NCBI GenBank assembly: GCA_002390165.1 | Contig: DGOU01000212.1 | Location: 1 to 9,759 of the forward strand | DNA from: Lutibacter sp. UBA4458 | GTDB lineage: Bacteria > Bacteroidota > Bacteroidia > Flavobacteriales > Flavobacteriaceae | Reading direction: 5' to 3' | DNA length: 9,759 nucleotides | In this document: positions 7,030-9,759 of the stretch, piece after piece | Position numbering within the stretch: the stretch's first letter is position 1 | Layout of the letters: the number at the start of each line of letters is the position of its first letter | Made by a program: the position numbers and the translations under genes | The notes under the pieces: generated by a model | What the model was told of the DNA's origin: nothing | Database searches by the model: none | Seen by the model: only the letters and a program-made list of their open reading frames with translations

Positions 7030-7048
7030 CTACCAAAGAAATTAAAAA

Positions 7049-7864
7049 ATGAAGTTTTTAAGAGAACAAATTGAAAATGCCTGGGAGCATAGAGAACTAT
7101 TAAAAAACGAAGATACACAACAGGCTATTAGAAAAGTTATAAAATTATTGGATAGTGGAACATTGCGTGTTGCAACACCAACAAATAAAGGATGGCAAGT
7201 AAATGAATGGATAAAAAAAGCAGTGGTTTTATATTTTCCTATTCAAAAAATGGAAACTCAAGAAGTTGGTATTTTTGAATATCATGACAAAATACCTTTA
7301 AAAACAGGTTATAAAAAAAAGGGAGTTAGGGTAGTACCTCATGCAGTGGCACGTTATGGAGCATATATTTCAAAAGGCACAATTTTAATGCCAAGTTATG
7401 TAAATATTGGTGCTTATGTAGATGAAGGCACTATGGTAGATACTTGGGCAACCGTTGGTAGTTGTGCGCAAATAGGTAAAAATGTTCACCTAAGTGGTGG
7501 CGTTGGTATTGGTGGAGTTTTAGAACCATTGCAAGCAGCACCAGTAATTATTGAAGATGATGCATTTATAGGTTCAAGATGTATTGTGGTGGAAGGAGTT
7601 CATATCGAAAAAGAGGTCGTTTTAGGAGCAGGTGTGGTTTTAACCATGAGTACCAAAATTATTGATGTAACTGGGGATAAACCTATTGAAATGAAAGGTA
7701 GAGTTCCAGCGAGTTCGGTGGTGATTCCTGGAAGTTATAAAAAGCATTTTCCAGCAGGAGAGTTTAATGTTCCTTGTGCTATGATTATCGGAAAGCGTAA
7801 AGAAAGCACCAATAAAAAAACGTCTTTAAACGATGCGCTACGCGATAATGATGTAGCTGTTTAA
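7049..7864 (+). CDS. dapD: DapD, tetrahydrodipicolinate N-succinyltransferase
   Basis: Transfers succinyl from succinyl-CoA to tetrahydrodipicolinate in the succinylase branch of diaminopimelate and lysine synthesis, supplying meso-DAP for peptidoglycan. It has 271 residues, close to E. coli DapD (274). The N-terminal helical domain (1-90) is followed by a left-handed parallel beta-helix of hexapeptide repeats at about 95-230. The family core is intact: GVRVVPHAVARYGAYI (92-107), MPSYVNIGAYVDEGTMVDTW (114-133) and a glycine-rich run ending in GGVLEPLQA (155-163). The beta-helix fold implies a trimer. It reads divergently from ruvX. No terminator follows, so transcripts may run on towards the inverted repeat at 7896-7941. 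Confidence 0.97.
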   Translation: MKFLREQIENAWEHRELLKNEDTQQAIRKVIKLLDSGTLRVATPTNKGWQVNEWIKKAVVLYFPIQKMETQEVGIFEYHDKIPLKTGYKKKGVRVVPHAVARYGAYISKGTILMPSYVNIGAYVDEGTMVDTWATVGSCAQIGKNVHLSGGVGIGGVLEPLQAAPVIIEDDAFIGSRCIVVEGVHIEKEVVLGAGVVLTMSTKIIDVTGDKPIEMKGRVPASSVVIPGSYKKHFPAGEFNVPCAMIIGKRKESTNKKTSLNDALRDNDVAV

Positions 7865-7895
7865 GATTTTTGAAATGGTAATGTAATTAAATTTT

Positions 7896-7941
7896 AATGT
7901 TCTATTTTTGCTAAAAATATTAAAAGCAAAAATAGAGCATT
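7896..7941. repeat. Long inverted repeat (17-bp arms) between dapD and the nucleotidyltransferase
   Basis: The left arm AATGTTCTATTTTTGCT (7896-7912) pairs with the right arm AGCAAAAATAGAGCATT (7925-7941) at 16 of 17 positions as Watson-Crick pairs. The remaining pair (7900 with 7937) is a G-U wobble in RNA. The 12-base loop is pure A/T. There is no U tract after it, so it is not a normal terminator. The left arm contains the -7 box at 7903-7910, and the right arm ends on the first base of the TTG start at 7941. It could be an mRNA hairpin covering the start or a DNA site for a dimeric regulator. Confidence 0.85.
7903..7910 (+). promoter_or_regulatory. -7 promoter element of the nucleotidyltransferase operon
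   Basis: TATTTTTG matches TAnnTTTG and would start transcription near 7916, inside the loop of the inverted repeat, leaving a leader of about 25 bases before TTG 7941. The only TTTG upstream (7869-7872) is 30 bases away, too far for a normal -33 element, so the promoter is incomplete or depends on a regulator. Confidence 0.45.
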
Positions 7942-8621
7942 TGAAAATAGTTATTTTAGCAGCTGGTATAGGCTCTCGACTTGGAAATCCTTTTCCAAAG
8001 CCACTTACTCCTTTAAAAGACGGAGAAAGTATTATGGCAAAACAACTTAAAAATATTACGAAATATTTTGACATTAATGATGTCACCACAGTTGTAGGAT
8101 TTAAAAAAGATTTAATAATGGAGCGTTTTCCAGAAGTAAATTATGTTTATAATCCTTTTTTTGATAGAACGAATACTTCAAAAAGTTTACTTCAAGCATT
8201 AAAAAAACACAAAGGAAAATCAGTTTTATGGTTTAACGGAGATGTTGTTTTTGATGAACAATTACTATCGGTTTTACAGGATAATATTAAAAACAACATC
8301 TCATTTATTGCTGTAAATACATCTAGTGTAGCAGATGAAGAAGTAAAATATACACTTAAAAATAAGTATGTTTATGAGCTTTCAAAAGAAGTTAAAAACG
8401 GGTTAGGAGAGGCCGTTGGAATTAATTTTATAAGTTCTAATGATTTAGAGGTTTTTATTAAACAACTTGAAAAGTGCAATGATAATGATTATTTTGAAAA
8501 AGGTATTGAAATGGCAATTGCTGAAGATAATTTAAAAGTTAAAGCCATTGATATTTCTAGTTATAATTGCATTGAAGTAGATTTTAAAGAAGATTTGAAA
8601 AACGCAAATAATATAGTATAG
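7941..8621 (+). CDS. LicC-like nucleotidyltransferase (choline-phosphate / alditol-phosphate cytidylyltransferase family)
   Basis: A nucleotidyltransferase that would join a nucleoside monophosphate to a phosphorylated small molecule to make an activated donor. It has 226 residues from TTG 7941 and a single NTP-transferase fold. Visible motifs are the nucleotide-binding loop LAAGIGSRLG (6-15), PKPLTPL (19-25), NTSKSL (78-83), the metal-binding NGD (Asp101) and the closing IEVDFKEDL (211-219, likely second metal ligand Asp214). The short length and the last two motifs resemble LicC-type choline-phosphate cytidylyltransferases more than hexose-1-phosphate enzymes. A TTG at 7908 would add 11 residues but falls in the -7 promoter box. 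TTG 7941 gives the typical start MKIVILAAG. The next gene, 9 bases on, is a glycerophosphotransferase-like protein, which supports a CDP-linked product such as CDP-glycerol. The substrate is inferred. Confidence 0.88.
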   Translation: MKIVILAAGIGSRLGNPFPKPLTPLKDGESIMAKQLKNITKYFDINDVTTVVGFKKDLIMERFPEVNYVYNPFFDRTNTSKSLLQALKKHKGKSVLWFNGDVVFDEQLLSVLQDNIKNNISFIAVNTSSVADEEVKYTLKNKYVYELSKEVKNGLGEAVGINFISSNDLEVFIKQLEKCNDNDYFEKGIEMAIAEDNLKVKAIDISSYNCIEVDFKEDLKNANNIV

Positions 8622-8630
8622 TCTTTAACT

Positions 8631-9671
8631 ATGAGAACAGTACTTTTTTGCCAAAATCCGTATGCATTTGGAATTTTAGAACCTATTATGAAGGTTTTAA
8701 AGGAAAAAGAATTTGAATTCTTGTGGTTTGTTAAGGATTCAATTAAAGGCAAATTTCCTTTTGAAAATGAACCTTTTACTTCTGAAATTAATGATATTTA
8801 TACTTTTAAAAGTGATGCGATTTTTGCTCCAGGAAATGAAGTTCCTTATTATTTAAGAGGTTTGAAAGTTCAAATATTTCACGGTTTTGCTGGTGAAAAA
8901 AAAGGGCATTTTAGAATTCGTCATTACTTTGATATGTATTTAACGCAAGGTCCCTATTTTACAAATCGATTTTTACAACTTCAAAAAAAATATAAAGATT
9001 TTAATGTAATTGAAACGGGTTGGCCTAAAATTGATATTTATGGAAAAGAACTAAATAAATATGACGATGAAAAAGCTGAATTATTAAAAAAATATCAAGC
9101 CAAAAAAATAGTGTTATTTGCCCCAACATTTTCTCCCTCATTAACGTCAGCTCCTTTTTTAATTGAAGAATTTAAAAAATTAGCACAAAACAAATCGTAT
9201 TTAATTTTAGTGAAATTTCACGATTTAATGGCTATTGATTTGATAGAATTGTATAAGCAATTAAGTAACGATTTTTCAAATATTGTTTTTGAAGAAGAAC
9301 GAAATATTGTTAAATTTTTATTGATGGCAGATATAATGGTAAGTGACACTTCGTCAGTTGTTTATGAATTTTTAATGTTGAACAAACCAGTAATTACTTT
9401 TAAAAGTAATTCGAAAAATATTGAGTGGGACAATTCAGCGTCATACGCTAATTTAAACAAAAAAATAACCTCTAATTTAAATGAAGATTTATTTAAAATT
9501 AATAGGCAAAATATTGTAAATCAGTATCATCCATATAACGACGGGAATTCAGCTTTAAGAATGGTGGAAACAGTTTACAAGCATATAAAAATAAATGGTG
9601 TTCCAGAAAAGCGAAAATTATCTATTTTAAGACGATTAAAAATTCATAAAATATTTGGTAAATTAGGATGA
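8631..9671 (+). CDS. CDP-glycerol glycerophosphotransferase-like protein (TagB/TagF family)
   Basis: Probably transfers a phospho-alditol or phospho-alcohol group from a CDP-linked donor to a glycan. It has 346 residues, the size of the catalytic part alone, without the large N-terminal region of TagF polymerases. Family features are HGFAGEKKG (84-92), corresponding to the HGT..K motif with its catalytic His, then GWPKID (130-135), LFAPTF (162-167), KFH (195-197), SDTSSVVYEF (238-247), NKPVI (251-255) and the closing YHPYNDGNSALR (299-310). No membrane segment is visible, but the C-terminus is strongly basic (EKRKLSILRRLKIHK, 326-340) and could bind the inner face of the membrane. The gene follows the nucleotidyltransferase by 9 bases and its stop overlaps the next start as ATGA. 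The family is well known in Gram-positive teichoic acid synthesis; here the acceptor is unknown. Confidence 0.88.
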   Translation: MRTVLFCQNPYAFGILEPIMKVLKEKEFEFLWFVKDSIKGKFPFENEPFTSEINDIYTFKSDAIFAPGNEVPYYLRGLKVQIFHGFAGEKKGHFRIRHYFDMYLTQGPYFTNRFLQLQKKYKDFNVIETGWPKIDIYGKELNKYDDEKAELLKKYQAKKIVLFAPTFSPSLTSAPFLIEEFKKLAQNKSYLILVKFHDLMAIDLIELYKQLSNDFSNIVFEEERNIVKFLLMADIMVSDTSSVVYEFLMLNKPVITFKSNSKNIEWDNSASYANLNKKITSNLNEDLFKINRQNIVNQYHPYNDGNSALRMVETVYKHIKINGVPEKRKLSILRRLKIHKIFGKLG

Positions 9672-9759
9672 TTACTACAGAGATAAGTAATGCTTTAAAA
9701 ATATTAGAAAAACAACAAACCTTGTTGTATCCAACTGATACCGTTTGGGGAATTGGTTG
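9668..9759 (+). CDS. tsaC: Threonylcarbamoyl-AMP synthase (Sua5/YrdC family), N-terminal fragment
   Basis: Only 30 codons are in the window, and the gene continues past its end. The reading from ATG 9668 ends with LLYPTDTVWGIG (19-30), the hallmark of the Sua5/YciO/YrdC family. These enzymes make threonylcarbamoyl-AMP from threonine, bicarbonate and ATP for the t6A modification of tRNAs that read ANN codons. The ATG overlaps the preceding stop by four bases (ATGA), implying translational coupling. The fragment cannot show whether this is the short TsaC type or the longer Sua5 type, or a YciO-like paralogue. Confidence 0.88.
   Translation, partial: MITTEISNALKILEKQQTLLYPTDTVWGIG

Noticed and set aside
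7838..8089. Open frame of 83 codons on the minus strand across the dapD-nucleotidyltransferase junction
   Set aside because: It is antisense to the conserved N-terminus of the nucleotidyltransferase and has no recognisable features of its own.
8561..8752. Open frame of 63 codons on the minus strand
   Set aside because: It is antisense to the end of the nucleotidyltransferase and the start of the transferase, both well supported.

Overview
This window looks like chromosomal DNA from a Bacteroidota bacterium, most likely in the family Flavobacteriaceae. The evidence is strong AT richness, almost no Shine-Dalgarno sequences, several promoters of the Bacteroidota form (TTG or TTTG, then about 17-23 bases, then TAnnTTTG), a DUF5606 protein, and the gene pair def-mazG. 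Most of the window is housekeeping genes. No tRNA, rRNA, CRISPR array, insertion sequence or prophage was seen, and no gene-free stretch exceeds 235 bases.

Layout. (1) Positions 1-724, minus strand: an ECF sigma factor with a TTG start, overlapped by 11 bases by a truncated gene for a small membrane protein that is probably its regulatory partner. (2) Positions 725-959: a divergent intergenic region holding the lon promoter, an inverted repeat just upstream of it, and a tiny leader frame that runs into lon. (3) Positions 960-3416, plus strand: lon, the ATP-dependent protease, ending at a symmetrical terminator that also serves the opposing operon. (4) Positions 6470 down to 3462, minus strand: a compact five-gene run, def - DUF5606 gene - mazG - DUF1801 gene - SDR oxidoreductase, behind a well-formed promoter. 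It covers N-terminal processing of new proteins and nucleotide-pool cleaning, with two less defined passengers at the end. (5) Positions 6544-7864: ruvX (minus) and dapD (plus), divergent, with back-to-back promoters in 94 bases. (6) Positions 7865-9759, plus strand: a LicC-like nucleotidyltransferase, a CDP-glycerol glycerophosphotransferase-like protein, and the start of a threonylcarbamoyl-AMP synthase gene, all tightly packed.

How they work together. dapD makes a precursor of meso-diaminopimelate and lysine, which fits a Gram-negative peptidoglycan. The nucleotidyltransferase and glycerophosphotransferase-like genes look like a donor-making and donor-using pair that would add a phospho-alcohol or phospho-alditol group to a surface glycan. 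That is a teichoic-acid-type chemistry in an organism whose other genes point to a Gram-negative envelope.

The most striking unexplained structure is a near-perfect 17-bp inverted repeat at 7896-7941, between dapD and the nucleotidyltransferase. One arm contains the promoter -7 box and the other touches the likely TTG start codon. This suggests that read-through mRNA from dapD folds over the start, while mRNA from the local promoter does not. The window as a whole is mostly ordinary, and this junction with the surface-glycan pair is where something new is most likely.
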